Source: Phytophthora colocasiae (taxonomy: Eukaryota; Oomycota; Peronosporomycetes; Peronosporales; Peronosporaceae). Taken from it: a DNA stretch of 64,000 bases. Both the position numbers and the translations under genes were made by a program. Numbering within the stretch: position 1 is the first letter of the stretch; each line of letters opens with the position of its first letter. Positions 40,678 through 52,218 of this stretch are shown here, one piece after another. The notes under the pieces are model-generated. The model did not search any database and was not told the DNA's origin. It was given only the letters and a program-made list of their open reading frames with translations. Where the stretch lies: assembly GCA_018806915.1 (NCBI GenBank), contig JAGKQI010000016.1, positions 62,001-126,000 on the forward strand, given 5' to 3'.

Positions 40678-40926
40678 TGTTGTTGCTTCCGATGGAAATG
40701 TAGAAGTGATATGTATTAAGCAGTTCCTCAACTTTCACTACCTGCTCTTGTTTCCAATGTATGTCCTTGAAGAGCCCACGATCTGCTAAGTAACAGTCCT
40801 TTGTCTAACTGTCCATGTTCCCTGCATGTGCTTTAACCGTCCGTACTTACCGCAGCAGTCGCGTCGTAGTGCTGTTGATGAGCCAAATCTCAGCAACGGC
40901 AGTACGGTGTTGCTCCAGCAACAACA
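40678..40926 (-). repeat. 5' LTR of element B
   Basis: 249 bp; no difference seen from 35209-35457. Followed by AATAC at 40927-40931, the target duplication. Confidence 0.92.
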
Positions 40927-40931
40927 AATAC

Positions 40932-41333
40932 CGTTGTGCGCGTTGACGATTGATAGCTGTTCCATGGATATTGCTTGCAGAGACGGTAAACTTAGGTGCG
41001 TTGAAGAGAATTGCCTTCAGCACTTTGGTACGGGGAACTTTCACTGAGTAATAGTTCTTTTTGTTTCGAAGGAGAAACTGGGCATGCACCACTTCATCAC
41101 TCAAAAGCGGACCTGCACCAAATAGACACATTTATGGTCAGTTTGAATATTACGCAGTATACACATAGTGTCGCACCTTCACAAAAGTGCAGTCGAACAA
41201 TCGGATCGCGCTGATGCTTCAAAATACCTGGCAAAGAGTCGTTCAACGCAACCGCTGTGCTTGCTCGAAGCGTAGCCGTACAGGTTTCAAACTGCTTACA
41301 CGACCATGTATAGAGTGCTATGCAAGTACGCAC
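40932..41333 (-). pseudogene. MULE transposase, middle part
   Basis: The minus strand encodes LRASTAVALNDSLPGILKHQ and, in another frame, KVLKAILFNAPKFTVSASNI. This leads across the element B insertion into the SWIM part at 34425-35208. It is on the strand opposite to the catalytic-region fragment at 41306-41790. Confidence 0.65.
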
Positions 41334-41790
41334 AGATTTTCTTTGATATTGACATGTGCTTGGCTTTTGGTAGCCTGGATCGAACTGCTGGAATTGATAA
41401 TGCGTATCAAGACGTTTGGCCTAGCATTAGGCTCCTGAACTGCTATCCCCATTTTAGCAGAAAAAGTCGCGAAAACATCAAACGTCTGAAGACGCCTGAG
41501 TTTTACGACACCAACATACATGTGAATATTCTCTACTTAGCCGAGGCGCGCTCGCAGAAGCAGTTTTTGGCTTTAGCGGAGCTGTTTCTAGCCTATTGGT
41601 GTGGACATGGAGAGGAGGACTACGTTAAGTGGATGCGTGAGTACTACATGGGGAATGAATGGGGAAACTTGTTCTACAATGCTGCTGTTCCTGGCTTGAC
41701 ACCTCGTCAAAATGCGTTAGAATCTCACCATCAAGCTATCAAGGGTGTTCCGTTCGGGCAAACATATACAACCAAGGAACAAACGTCTTT
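41306..41790 (+). pseudogene. MULE transposase, catalytic-region fragment
   Basis: The plus strand encodes NAYQDVWPSIRLLNCYPHFS, then RSQKQFLALAELFLAYWCGH and LTPRQNALESHHQAIKGV, resembling the later part of the MULE transposase core before the SWIM domain. In an intact gene the minus-strand segment 41333-40932 would follow it, so an inversion with a breakpoint near 41300 split the gene. Confidence 0.65.
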
Positions 41791-42239
41791 GAGTATTTCT
41801 TGCGAGCAAAATGACTTGTGTATGTCCCGAAGTAGACAAGCGTCCAGCCGCCTTCACACATAATGAGCTAGTTTGTCGCATTCCCATGTGGCTATAAAGT
41901 GAGTAAATCGATTGTGCAGAACCATCCGATTTAGTAAAGTCCTCAATTTCAAATCGTTTAAATGTTTCCTTAAAAAAACGCTGTTTCCTCAATAAAAAGC
42001 CACGCCCGGATTAAGAGTACGACGTAGAAGGTGACGGCAAGATGACCGTACCCCCATAATTTTCGAGATGGTTACTGCACCTGAGCTTGCCAAGCTGCGA
42101 TCACTGCGTTCATCCGTGAGCGTAGGCGGTATGAGACCAAGATCACTGAGAGATGCTCGAGCACGGGCGAAGTCCCAGAAACCGTGGCAAGAAGTATACG
42201 GACGGCGTTGAAACCCAGGGTGCTCGAACATGTAGCTCA
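41791..42239. other. Unassigned sequence
   Basis: No supported gene. Minus-strand frames at 41717-41992 and 41989-42240 resemble nothing I recognise. Confidence 0.4.
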
Positions 42240-43530
42240 CTACATTCTGAAGAGGGAATTGGAGAGTGTTACTGACGTTATGCTTCTAGCAAAGATGAAG
42301 CGTAAGGTTGGTTGAATGGTGAATGACTGGGTTCCTGATGTAGCTCGGCTCTTCACAAAATTGAAAATGGTCTTGGAGGAGGTTGATGTTGAAGCGAGAA
42401 TCGCTCGTGAATTTTGACTGCTTGGTGGAAGACAATGGCTTGACAGGCACGTTGGACCGGGGACAGCCGTTGGTGAGGCTGGTCTACAGCGAATGAAGAT
42501 GAGGTGCAAGTTGCTGCTGAAACACGTAACCTCCGAAATCCTGAAGGTTGATTTGACTCGGATGGTGGACCGGACACATCAGCAAGCGAAGACCGATGAT
42601 CTCGTTCTTCATGACTGAAAGAGAAACTCGCTAGCAGCAGTACTCTTTGATACAGAGTGAAATAAAGCAGAACACCTCTCTGCGTTCAAAGGAAGAAGGT
42701 AGTGCAGTAAATAGGACGCATAACCGACCTTCTAAGCATATTCCTAAGGCAGAAGTAGCAAGGAGACTGGTCCGGGCGCTGCAAGTACTCGGAAGCCTCC
42801 TCGCGATGGGTGTTTGGTCCCTCACTGCGTTCGATACTGCCCAACCGCGACTGCGGAGCAAAAGGCTAACGTGGGGAAGTTCAAGAAGGAGAAGCGGAAT
42901 CGCCCGCAGGGCGTCAAGAGTGTCACTACTGAAGGTGAACTGGAGTTCCGTACCGCGGTGTGATGGAAGTACCGTTCTGCCCGGACACAGGGTCGGGCGT
43001 TACACGTACAATATGTATGGGTCGGTCAGTGATGGATGAGCTGCGCGACTTGATGCCCGATCTGCCTACTGTGGCAATTGAGCCATCTCTGGAAGTTGTT
43101 GCAGCCGGCGGAAACTCGATTTTGTGTCATGAGAAGGTCCTGATAGACATAGAGGTTGTGACCGCAGCAGGACCATTGTATTTAAATGGCATCGAGTGTT
43201 TGGTGATTGACCACCCGAGGAAGAGCTGTTACTGGGAAGAACGACATTGCAATCAATCAAGGTGGACCTCGATAGGGTGTTTGCCCAATAGGCAGAACAG
43301 CATACCGATACCGCTGAGCTTGAAGCAGATGACAAATCCAGCGACGACATAGACGTGCTGGGGGCTGCCGACGGCAGTGAGATTGATGTCCTGTTGCAAA
43401 GCATGGTTGATGAGGCCATTGATGCCGGGTTTGAACCAAGCTTGGGAGCCGAATTACGAGACTTGGTGACTAGCTATTCGGACGTTTTCGAGTGAACCTT
43501 GGTCGTGATGGATCTGCTGATGTCCAGCCG
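42240..43530 (+). pseudogene. Decayed Gypsy gag-protease remnant, related to element A
   Basis: Scattered frames match element A in order: gag pieces (ESVTDVMLLAKMKRKVG, TDDLVLHD), a protease with MMEVPFCPDTGSGVTRTICM (element A: VMQLPYCADTGADRTAV), LNGIECLVIDHP (element A: DPVECLVIDDD), and DEAIDAGFEPSLGAELRDLV. Many stops and frameshifts and no LTR found. An old insertion. Confidence 0.75.
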
Positions 43531-43779
43531 CTTGAGGTGTGTCTACAAGACCGCGCACAACCGTACCGTAATGGCGTCCGGCATTATCCCAGGGTCAGCG
43601 ACAGTTCCTTTGAAAATACGTGCGGGAGCTTGAAGAAGCAGGTTTAATCTAGCGCAACACTCAAAGCGTGTCCGGCACTACCGGTGGCGATCGTTGAGAA
43701 GGAGGGGTACCCAATTTGGAAAGCGTGTGGAGACCTAGTCTGTGAGAAGTGGATGGCTGTCCGCAAGGACGCGTGGTAT
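43531..43779. other. Junction between two opposed Gypsy remnants
   Basis: Probably the decayed start of RT from the plus-strand remnant, but too damaged to assign. Confidence 0.35.
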
Positions 43780-44570
43780 GTATAGACCCCAAAAGGGCCT
43801 TGTGCCCAGAAGATGCACCCTGAACTTGACAAGGGCGTACTTCATCGACGAGAGTATACCGATCGGCGTGCTCACGGCCGTGAGCGGGATATCGCACTAC
43901 CGCATCAGGATCTGGTAGTATCCATCCACCAGATATACAGCATGCAGCCTGCCATGTTGTTCAACAACACATCCTTGCGAGGGATCGGCGTATGCGCTGA
44001 CCCATTCGCGCTGTTCAGCTTATTGTAAGACGCCACTTCCCGTTCGGCTTGCGAACGCAGAAAGTTGGCGTCGAGTGCGGGGACTTCGATTCCCGCATCT
44101 TTCCCGCTTTCGCCTTCGCGGCGAAGACGCGTCAATGACGTCGCTGTGCTCTCGGGCAGGGGCCATTGACGCGTGACACAATACTTTGTGCCGGGCACGA
44201 GATTAATCTCGTGCCTGATCCCTCGGTCTGAAGGGAGCTTTGAGGGTGGGTCCTTGGACACCACGTCCTCAAACTTCTTCACTAAAGGATACAACGGATC
44301 CTTTGGATTCTTCAGAATATCGGAGCCCGTGCGCGACGCACGTTGCTTCCGGAACTCCTCCATGACGCCTTCGTCCATCACAGAGGAGGAGTCCAACTCC
44401 TCTGGAGTGGGCTCCGGTGTAAGGAGAACCATCTCCGATATCTCTCCGGCCTTCAACTCGGCCAGGAAGTCCTCCATCGCGACTTTCTCGAGGTTCAATA
44501 GCTCTGATACCTCAGGCAGGGATGCCAGCTCGATGGCCCCCGCCTTCACGCAATGCCCGGTCACGCCGTC
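43780..44570 (-). pseudogene. pol: Gypsy pol remnant, start of RT
   Basis: Encodes RGIRHEINLVPGTKYCVTRQ, WPLPESTATS, TPIPRKDVLLNNMAGCMLY and, after a frameshift near 43915, DIPLTAVSTPIGIL. These are the fingers and early palm of a Gypsy RT common in oomycete genomes. The palm active site and everything beyond are missing. Confidence 0.78.
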
Positions 44571-45759
44571 AAAGATGTGATAGCACTCTTCGATCGCTGT
44601 GACCTAGGAGCCTTGAGCTTCTGTCTTAAGTCCTCGTGGACTTCTTCGGGATGGTATTCCACCAACCGCGGCTTACGACCATGGCGTGGCGTTAACTTAC
44701 CCTCGCCCAGTGATACCACTATTTGGCATCACGAGCCATCATGGCTCCATGCGGAACTACGTTACCCACATCGGAAACACCCTTGGTGTCTTCCTGATCA
44801 GATATGTCTGAGCGACCTTGCGCGGAACTACTTCTCTCACCCCTGGTGATGCCACCACGTCGGCTTTACGAGCCATCTTGGATCCCTGCTGAACTCTTTC
44901 ATCCGCGTGTGGACCTAAGTTACCCACCTGGTTAGTGCCTTCGGGAGCTACCACAATCGAAGCCTGTATGTCGCTGCGACTTCGTGCATGGGGCTCTGCT
45001 GTCGTTGCAGACCCACACGTAGGTCAAGGGCCTCCGCCCGTTGCCCCGGCCATCCATGGTCCACGATCATCTCTCGTGTGGGGCGATGTAGCACCCGCTA
45101 CACCAGCCCCCAAATAATCATCGGACGCTGCCGCGTCCTAGCGGTTCCAGCGAACGCCCTTAGTCCTGACAGAGGTAGGAACATGACCCACCGAGGCTCT
45201 GTCAGAGACTTCAGACCGGCTAGCCCCAATGCTTTGCCGCGCCAATCGATCCAGGGCTCGTGCTTCTCAAGCCACGGCATCCCTAGGATCAAGGAGTCGT
45301 TTATTGTCCTCGAAAATCACAGCCAGGTCCACCTGGACCTTTGGTACTTCCACCACCGTACCATCGGCGAGTCGTACGGCGACTAACCCACTTCCTTCGC
45401 TCTCACATAGAGCGTCCTCAAACTTGACGCGGTTTATCGCAACAGTTTGTCGGCGAGCAAAGTTCCTGCTCGCCCCAGAGTCTATCAAGACTTGAAATAG
45501 GGGTTGTTAAACCCCGTATACTCGCGTGTACCACCAGCAGCCCACCACCACCCTTCTCCGCTTTGAGAGTCCCAAGACTCTCTGGGGCTAAGTCTACACT
45601 GCGTGTGCTTCCCGCACCACCCGCATGGGGACTTAGTGTTTCCCCAGTAGGGCGCCCGCCCCTACTGACCGTAGTTCCCCTGACTCTTTGGCGCCGGCTT
45701 CTTCCAGCGGCCCTTAGAGCCCTGAGGCTTGGAAGATTTCTTCCATTGCCCCCCCCAGA
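44571..45759 (-). pseudogene. Gypsy gag-protease remnant
   Basis: Same element as 43780-44570. The protease is clear at 45267-45488 (MIDSGASRNFARRQTVAINR), followed by ILGMPWLEKHEPWIDWRG at 45235-45292. Upstream, 45500-45740 (minus) encodes a basic, glycine-tryptophan-rich stretch with CGWCGKHTQC, probably a nucleocapsid knuckle. Several stops in between. The 5' end is cut by the hAT remnant at 45760. Confidence 0.72.
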
Positions 45760-46806
45760 CAGTGTTGGTATTTTTACTTTTACATTTTTACATTGTCACG
45801 TAAAAACGACTTTCTGCGCTCATTAAAGCTGAACATTTTTTTTCAGCGATCGTTTACATTTGTTAATGTAAAAAGATTTGGCCCGCCTGCATCCGTCACC
45901 TCAACTTGCTGCCTCTGTTCACACTCCTGCTGCAAGTTCTCGTTTTTTTGCCTCCTCCCCATGCTGGACCTACTCCCTGGTCTTCTCGATGACGGGTCTG
46001 CACGCGGGTGTCCATCAGGACCCCTCGGCGCTAACTTTTCCCGATTGAATACCAAGTGCAATAAGTCAATGTGGTGGACAGTTTGTAAGTATTGCTACGC
46101 AGTACACGTAAGAGACAGCACGGCTGTTCCGTTTCCCACCCACCTACGCAGACGAAAGGAGACCTCGGCGAAGCACTTGGATGAGTGTGATCACTATCTT
46201 CGCGTTACCGGATGTGTTGTTCATGATGACAGCGGGGATGGTTCAAATGGCGCCAAGCAATTTCGGCGGACGGCACCACCAGAGTTTACTTCTGCTGAAT
46301 TGAAGGTCTTCTCTTGGAATTCCAGGAGGAAGCCTTGCTGCCAGACTCTTACGTAGAGCTGATGTCATACAAAGCGGTTTGGTTTCATTTTTAAACGCGC
46401 GTTGTGAAGGCGTGGGTGCCGTACCGCATCGCCATGTTCTAGGTGGGCGTGTACTAAATGAATACGCTGAAATGCATTCTTTGGAGCAGCGCGACAATGT
46501 TAAAGCTATGCAAAACCGTGGAGGAAGGGTGAACTTTTTGTCGGATGTGTGGGAAAATGTTGCTAAGTTGCACGTTCTTGGCTGTCAAGTCTCGCTGTTT
46601 GGCCGGGTAATGACCTACGGATTGAAGCCTGCTGGTTCACGCCATGACGGTGTTGCCATCGCGCAACAAATGGAAGCAGTGATCAAGGAGCTACTTTCGT
46701 CAGGGTGGAAGGTAGGAGCTGTTGTGACAGACAGCCCTGGCCAGTGCGCACGAGCTCGTCGTATATTGGCGCTTCGATACCCGTCCCTACGCCTACTAAT
46801 CCCATC
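45760..46806 (+). pseudogene. hAT transposase remnant, 3' truncated
   Basis: Starts with CAGTGTTGGTATTTTTAC, a plausible hAT terminal repeat. It encodes a BED-type zinc-finger region (WWTVCKYC... KHLDECDHYLRVTGC) to about 46350 and, after a frame change, FLSDVWENVAKLHVLGCQVS and VTDSPGQCARARRILALRYP, matching the hAT transposase core. The sequence is cut at 46806 by the LTR-like region of element C; no right end was found. Confidence 0.75.
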
Positions 46807-46807
46807 C

Positions 46808-47565
46808 TGATTTACTATCCTACGATCACATGACACTGGCTATATTGCTGATCCCTAGCTTGTTCCCCTAACCCTGATCGTGAGCCGATTTCGTACTTAA
46901 TCGGGACTTGATCTCGCACTTAATCGGGACTTGATCTCGCACCTAATCGGGACTTGATCCCGAACTTAGTCGGGGAGGTGATCGCTACCTGATCCCGCTT
47001 GGTAGTCGTTCGGAGAATCCGGATCAGGCCACCAGAAGGGTCTGCGTCGTGCATGGGGCTAAGCTTGATCCGGAGCTGATCTCGTACTTAAACGGGAGAG
47101 GATCACTGCGTGATCCCGCGCCGTCGCCGCCCGAGGAATCAGGATCATGCTGTTAAAAGGCTTCAGAGCGCCGGGGTGAGCCGATCGTGCTCACTTGGGA
47201 CCCCGCCATCGCCGATCGCGCGAGGACACCCTTGATCTCCCCATTCTTCCTCCCGGTAGAACTCGGATCACCAACGAACACCGCTCCACTTGATCTTCCG
47301 CAGGTGTCTCTGTTGCCTGTTCCCTGGCGGGACCCATCGTACCTTTGTCTGATTCGACTCAGATCTGGGCATCACAGGTCCCCCCTGTCGCTTGTTCCGG
47401 CTCTCTTCGGCTTCGTGGCTTATATCGCCTCTCCGGAAAAGATCCTCGTTCGCTTCACCACATCCGCCCCCAGCACGTAAATTGGGCTGCCGCAGCTCAC
47501 TTCGGGCTTATTCCCACATTTGCCACCTGGGATACAAGCTGTTCGAACACCACCACTCCTCCACG
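46808..47565 (-). repeat. Probable 3' LTR of element C and region before the antisense ORF
   Basis: Starts TGATTTACTATCC right after the truncated hAT remnant. Around 46895-46974 there are three tandem 23-bp units (ACTTAATCGGGACTTGATCT plus CGC) and a partial fourth, with related GATC-rich motifs to 47130. No protein-coding feature. Its partner LTR would be outside the window, so LTR identity and the inner boundary are unproven. Confidence 0.45.
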
Positions 47566-50392
47566 ATGTCCGATCCGCCTCCTTCGCCCCCTTCGACGCC
47601 GAGAACTCCTTCGAACGAGCACTCGATCCGATCAGCTCGATCCACCGCCTCACGCTTCTCAACGCCTGGTGTAAACCCTGAGCTGGTCACCTTGCAAGCG
47701 AGGCTGGCCCATAGCCAACGGATGCGCGAGACCTTGGGTCGCGATCGGGACCACCTGGATGACACCGTTCGCCGGTTGCGGTCCGACATGGAGGATATGG
47801 AGCGCTTCCGGGACGACCAGGCGGAGGAGATCTTGCGGCTGAACGCTGAAATCGCTCGTCTGCGGTCGGGAACCGGAGATATTATCGGTGGGGACGCGAT
47901 CGCCGCCTTGCAAGATCAGCGGGCTTAACACGACGCCGAACGGCAGGAGTCTGAACGGCGAATGGCCCGGATCCAGGCGCGGCTAGACTCTGCGCTTGAG
48001 GATCTCGACTTCCGGTTGGCCGAACTTCGCGTAGCAAGGGAGACGGAGATTGAACTCCGGGATGAGCTTCAGGATCGCGAACGGGAGCTCGCCGCCGCGC
48101 GCCATGACTTGACTCTCACTCAGCGTAGCCTTGATCGCTGGCAGAGGAACGATTCTTCCCAAGCGGCCATGGCCACGTCCGCCGATCAGGCTCGCCCTTC
48201 GGCAGAGGAAGTTCGGTTGAGGTTGGAGCTGACTCGGACCCAAGCGGAATTGCTCGCCGCTCGGGCTGAGGTCGCGTACCTGGAACGCGAGGCGGAGGGT
48301 CACCAGGCCGAGCTGGCCCGGGCACGCCTCGCCCTGGAGGATGTGTCTTCGTCGGATTCTCGCGTTCCTCCCTCGGACGCAGCTGCCGACGCCGCCGCTA
48401 GCTCCAGTCTGGAGCAAGATCTGGCAGACGCCTTGGGAAATCTGGAAATAATCCAGCACAACCGGGACCGGCTCTCTGTCAAGCACCGTGCCGCGATTGC
48501 CGAGCGAGATCAGGCTATCGTGGACCTGGATCAGGCCCGCCTTGACCGGGATCAGGTGGTGCAAGATCTCGATCGAGTCACGGTGGATCGGGATCGGATC
48601 CAGGTCGACCTGGATGCCTCCTCCCAAGATCGCCTATCGGCCCTCGCGGAAGGTGATGTGGCTCGTTCTGTTCGGGATGCGGCTACGCAGGAGCTCAACC
48701 AACTCCAGCAGCAGAACGCTGAGCTCCGACAGGCTCATCAGGAGCTGGACGCCGATTATGCAGAAGCTGAGCAGCAGCTGCATCACGCCGAGGATTCTTC
48801 TGCTCGGTTGTCCTCGTGGATCGCGGATCGACGGGCGGCTAGTGCCACCAAAAGATTTCGAAGCGCCTCCGCTTCCCCCGCCGTTCCTCCTTCTTCACGT
48901 AAACGTCCAGCTCGGAGCTCCTCAGTTCCCCGCGTCCCCGGCGCTGTGGTCACCGGAGCCGCCGGAGTCACCGAACCCGCCCAGCCCGCGGTCTCAGTTC
49001 CTGCAGGGCCAACGGCGAGCCGTCTGGATCGGTTGGCGGATCAAGCCTCCGGGCAGACTGGAGGGAAGGGAACCGACGAGTCGATCCCCGATCAGGCCTC
49101 GGTATCGGCTGATGAACCAGGATCGGGCTCCCCCAGCGGCGATTTCCAGGGCGAAGAAGAGGACGCACCTGGTGGCGAGCTTCAGGACGAAGAGGAAGAT
49201 GATTCCGACTACGACCCTAACCACCCGTTCTCGTCGCCGTCCGAAGAGGAAGAGAGCCCTGACCGCAGCAATGGGACAAGTCCTGAGGCTGGGTCGGAAC
49301 ATCCCAGTGAAGCGGAGGAATCAGAGGACGAGGATACCTTACGCATGGCTCTTCAACGGTCTATTTCGTCGGCTCGAAGAGAATCCGGCCAGGTTCCGAG
49401 AGGCAGACCTTCCGGCGCTAGTGGATCGGGGTCTCCGGGCGGCTCAAGCTCATCTCCAGATGGCTCAAGCTCACCGTCTCCGGGGTCACCTCCGGGTTCT
49501 CCGTCACCGCCGTCACCTCCTCTCGGTGGTTCTCCGCCCCTCGGGCTCTGACTTCCTATGTTCCCAGTCGTTTCTATCATCCCAAGTTACGATCGGCAGC
49601 GTACTTTCGCGGCTGCGGACGTTGAACCGTGGGATCCGCAGTGATCGGGCAGTATTCGATCGTGGGCCTGATTGCCAACTCTTTGGCCAAGCGGTTGTTG
49701 ATCCCCTCGGGTTGGCTGTTCCCTTCTCGGATACAGGCCGGGCTTGCACCGACCCCCGGCAGTGAATATCTCAACGAGTTGATCACGGGTGTGAACGTGC
49801 TTGATCTGATGGCCCAAGAACCGTGGAACGATTTCCCGAATCCGGGGCCCCTCACGTTCGACCTCGACCTACATGAGCGGGAGGGAACACCACTCGAAGC
49901 CGTAGCCGCCACTTATCGTGTCTTGGAAGAACGGCATCGTCAGGCGGTTTGGGAGGCTACGCACAACCTCGAAATCACTTCTGCCATGCAAGCCGCGGAT
50001 CTCGAATTGCAGCGGTATTACGCCGCTCGCAAGGTCAGACGGAGTCGCGCTGGGTCCGCTTGGCGCCGATTTCTCGCCTCCTTCCCCGCCATGATGCGCA
50101 ATCAGTGGTTGACCTCGACATTCTATTGGATCGATTCTTCCTTCACCTCCCCATTCCTGCGGTGGACGCTGTTCGTTGGTATCCCGGCGTGGTTTCTCGG
50201 CGCGCCAACCAGGCGGATCCCAACGCGAATGTCCCAGATCCAGCGAACCTGATCGAGGCTCTAGAGGAATATGACGAGGCAGATCCGTGGCGTAACCAGT
50301 CCCGGAGTAACCCAGTCGACCACCCCGCTACCAGGATTCCCCGCCTTCCTGGCAAGTTCGATCTTCCTCCTGCCGGGGCCGGCTCCCCATAA
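47566..50392 (+). pseudogene. Long coiled-coil ORF antisense to element C pol, decayed
   Basis: From ATG 47566 (MSDPPPSPPSTPRTPSNEH) the same frame runs to 49553 with one stop (TAA 47926-47928). Residues ~50-420 form a long coiled coil (RDHLDDTVRRLRSDMEDMER, DLDRVTVDRDRIQVDLDASS). A low-complexity serine, proline and acidic region follows, with SKRPA/SRKRPARSS-like basic patches. After frame changes near 49550 and 50100 come hydrophobic segments (GQYSIVGLIANSLAKRLLIP) and DPANLIEALEEYDEADPWRN. No zinc knuckle, capsid domain or enzyme motif is seen. It converges on pol of element C. It could be an accessory antisense ORF of that element or a gag-like gene of another one. Confidence 0.6.
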
Positions 50393-50676
50393 GCTAGAGC
50401 TGTTCTGTATATTCTTTCCATCCGTAATTCTCGAAATCTCTATTCGTGATTCTCGTAATCTCCATTTCCACAGTCGTTTCATCGTGCTCCATCGTTTTGA
50501 GGACGTGATCCTCCTTCATCTCCATCTCGACATTCAAGATCACCTTTCTCCAGTCGTCAAATTTCCTGCTCACATGCATATACACAAATATAAAATTCTC
50601 GCCTGATCTGGATTTTACTCCACATCAGCTTCTTCGATCACGGTGAAGCAACCCTGCTGCTTCACCCGACGTCCAC
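50393..50676. other. Spacer between convergent ORFs of element C
   Basis: No gene. On the minus strand it contains GA-rich stretches, for example GGAGATGGAGATG near 50520. Confidence 0.45.
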
Positions 50677-51756
50677 TTACACCTCTTCGTGCGACTGCAT
50701 CACGCCAAACCGGTTCCGGTTCACCTGATCTCGCAGGAACGCACTTAGTATAGCTCCACAGTTGAGATCAGCTTCATCGACCCAAGTCGGTTCGTCGTAG
50801 CCGACCCAATGCACCAGAAATTCCCGGTAGATTCTGCCGTAACGGGTCCTTTTTCCACTCCGCATATCGGAGATTCGTTCGACCTCGTACTCATCAGCCT
50901 CTAGATCCGGGGTCCAACTATCCTCAGGCAGCAGGGTCTTGTCGAAATCCAGGCGATCGGCCTCGTCCACTGTCAGCTCGACTCGGGGCCGGTCAGGGAA
51001 ATTCCGCACTAGTTTCAACTTCGAGACATGAACGGTCGGGAATATGTGGTATCCTGATCCCGCGATCTCCAGCTTGATCGTGAACTCATTAATCTTCTCC
51101 GCCACTCGGAACGGGCCATGCCATAGGTGTGCCAGCTTGCGCGCGTAACCTTCTCTCACCCGATCCAGGTACAGCCAAACCCGGGATCCGGCTTCGATCC
51201 GGTGAGGATCAATCCCCTCATTATGCCGATCAGCTCGGCCAGCGATCGCCTCCCGCAACCGGACATTGACTTGTTCGCATGACTGCTGATAGTACCTTTG
51301 TACCCTATATCGCCATCGACGAGGGTCACGATCGTGATGTCTGGTAGACCCGACTGGGATCGTCGCCTCCAGCGTCGATCTCGGATCCCACCCGTGCACC
51401 AGATAATGGGGGGTATCTCCCCGGATCCGGTCGTGGGCAGTGTTGATCGCGAACGTTAACCGTTCGGCGTACTCGTCCCAGTCCTTCTGATCGAGATCCT
51501 GGACATACATCTTGATCGCCCTCGTTGCTGTTTGTACCATTCGTTCAGCCGTTCCATTGGCTTGGGGGCGATATGCCATCGTTTCTCGCTGCCGTTGTCC
51601 CAATATCCTGTTGAAGGATCGGAAGAAGTCGGACATGAAACCCGGCTCCCGATCGTGTCGGATGATCTCGCTGGCACCAAACCTTCGGAACACGCACTCC
51701 TCATAAGATTCCGCGATCGTTTGGGCGGATCGAGAGGAACTGGCCTTGGCACACAT
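50677..51756 (-). CDS. Element C pol: integrase core and chromodomain
   Basis: A 359-codon open frame. SEIIRHDREPGFMSDFF supplies the second catalytic aspartate and ANGTAERMVQTATRAI the glutamate. Then come the integrase C-terminal fold (GSRVWLYLDRVREGYARKL, LWHGPFRVAEKI) and a chromodomain-like YREFLVHWVGYDEPTWVDEA. The first ATG is not a natural start; the segment follows 51701-52150 after a frame change. Confidence 0.82.
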   Translation of the reverse strand: MCAKASSSRSAQTIAESYEECVFRRFGASEIIRHDREPGFMSDFFRSFNRILGQRQRETMAYRPQANGTAERMVQTATRAIKMYVQDLDQKDWDEYAERLTFAINTAHDRIRGDTPHYLVHGWDPRSTLEATIPVGSTRHHDRDPRRWRYRVQRYYQQSCEQVNVRLREAIAGRADRHNEGIDPHRIEAGSRVWLYLDRVREGYARKLAHLWHGPFRVAEKINEFTIKLEIAGSGYHIFPTVHVSKLKLVRNFPDRPRVELTVDEADRLDFDKTLLPEDSWTPDLEADEYEVERISDMRSGKRTRYGRIYREFLVHWVGYDEPTWVDEADLNCGAILSAFLRDQVNRNRFGVMQSHEEV

Positions 51757-52150
51757 ATCCCGAGAACAGATCGACCCAGATCAGCAACTCGGTGTTGCCC
51801 TTATTGGATCTGGGCATATGATCCATCGCTATAATCTGAAACGGGTAAGTCGCTTGCAAATTTCCGGGGGATTCGCCTTGGATAGTAGGTCTACCTTTTC
51901 CCGTCTCACAATCCACACATTCCCCCACATACCTCTGCACACTCCGATAAAGTCCCCTCCAGTGGAAGTGACTCCGGATCCGTTGGTAGGTACGTCCGAT
52001 TCCCTGGTGTCCGCCTTCGAGAGTCGTATGATAATGGTGCGGGACGTCCTGTTGCAGCGTTTCTGGGATCACCAGCTTCATCGATCGGTCCCGATCGGCA
52101 TCTGACCTCGGCGTTGGAGGGCAGTAGAAAAGCAGATCGTGTTCGTCCAC
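51701..52150 (-). CDS. Element C pol: integrase zinc-binding region and first catalytic Asp
   Basis: HHYHTTLEGGHQGIGRTYQR and YVGECVDCETGK form the HHCC zinc-binding domain; QIIAMDHMPRSNKGNTELLI holds the first catalytic aspartate. It ends by frame change into the next segment. Confidence 0.8.
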   Translation of the reverse strand: MDEHDLLFYCPPTPRSDADRDRSMKLVIPETLQQDVPHHYHTTLEGGHQGIGRTYQRIRSHFHWRGLYRSVQRYVGECVDCETGKGRPTIQGESPGNLQATYPFQIIAMDHMPRSNKGNTELLIWVDLFSGYVCQGQFLSIRPNDRGIL

Positions 52151-52218
52151 CTCGTAGTCGGACGCGATCTTGCTATAGGATCGCGATTCCGCGTGGGTGG
52201 GATCCGTGATCGGCCCGA

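Larger units (their letters stand above)
35209..40926 (-). mobile_element. Complete Ty3/Gypsy element B, minus strand, recently inserted but broken
   Basis: 5718 bp between two 249-bp LTRs I read as identical, flanked by AATAC (35204-35208 and 40927-40931). Domain order on the minus strand is gag, zinc knuckle, protease, RT, RNase H, integrase, chromodomain, so it belongs to the same broad group as element A. The ORFs are broken in at least four places despite the identical LTRs. It lies in a MULE remnant. An older solo LTR of the family is at 1762-7551. Confidence 0.93.

Noticed and set aside
47983..48627. Minus-strand ORF of 214 codons in element C
   Set aside because: Antisense of the coiled-coil segment, no motif; GC-rich DNA keeps several frames open.
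48488..49765. A 425-codon frame overlapping the antisense ORF of element C
   Set aside because: Arginine- and proline-rich shadow in another frame of the coiled-coil ORF.
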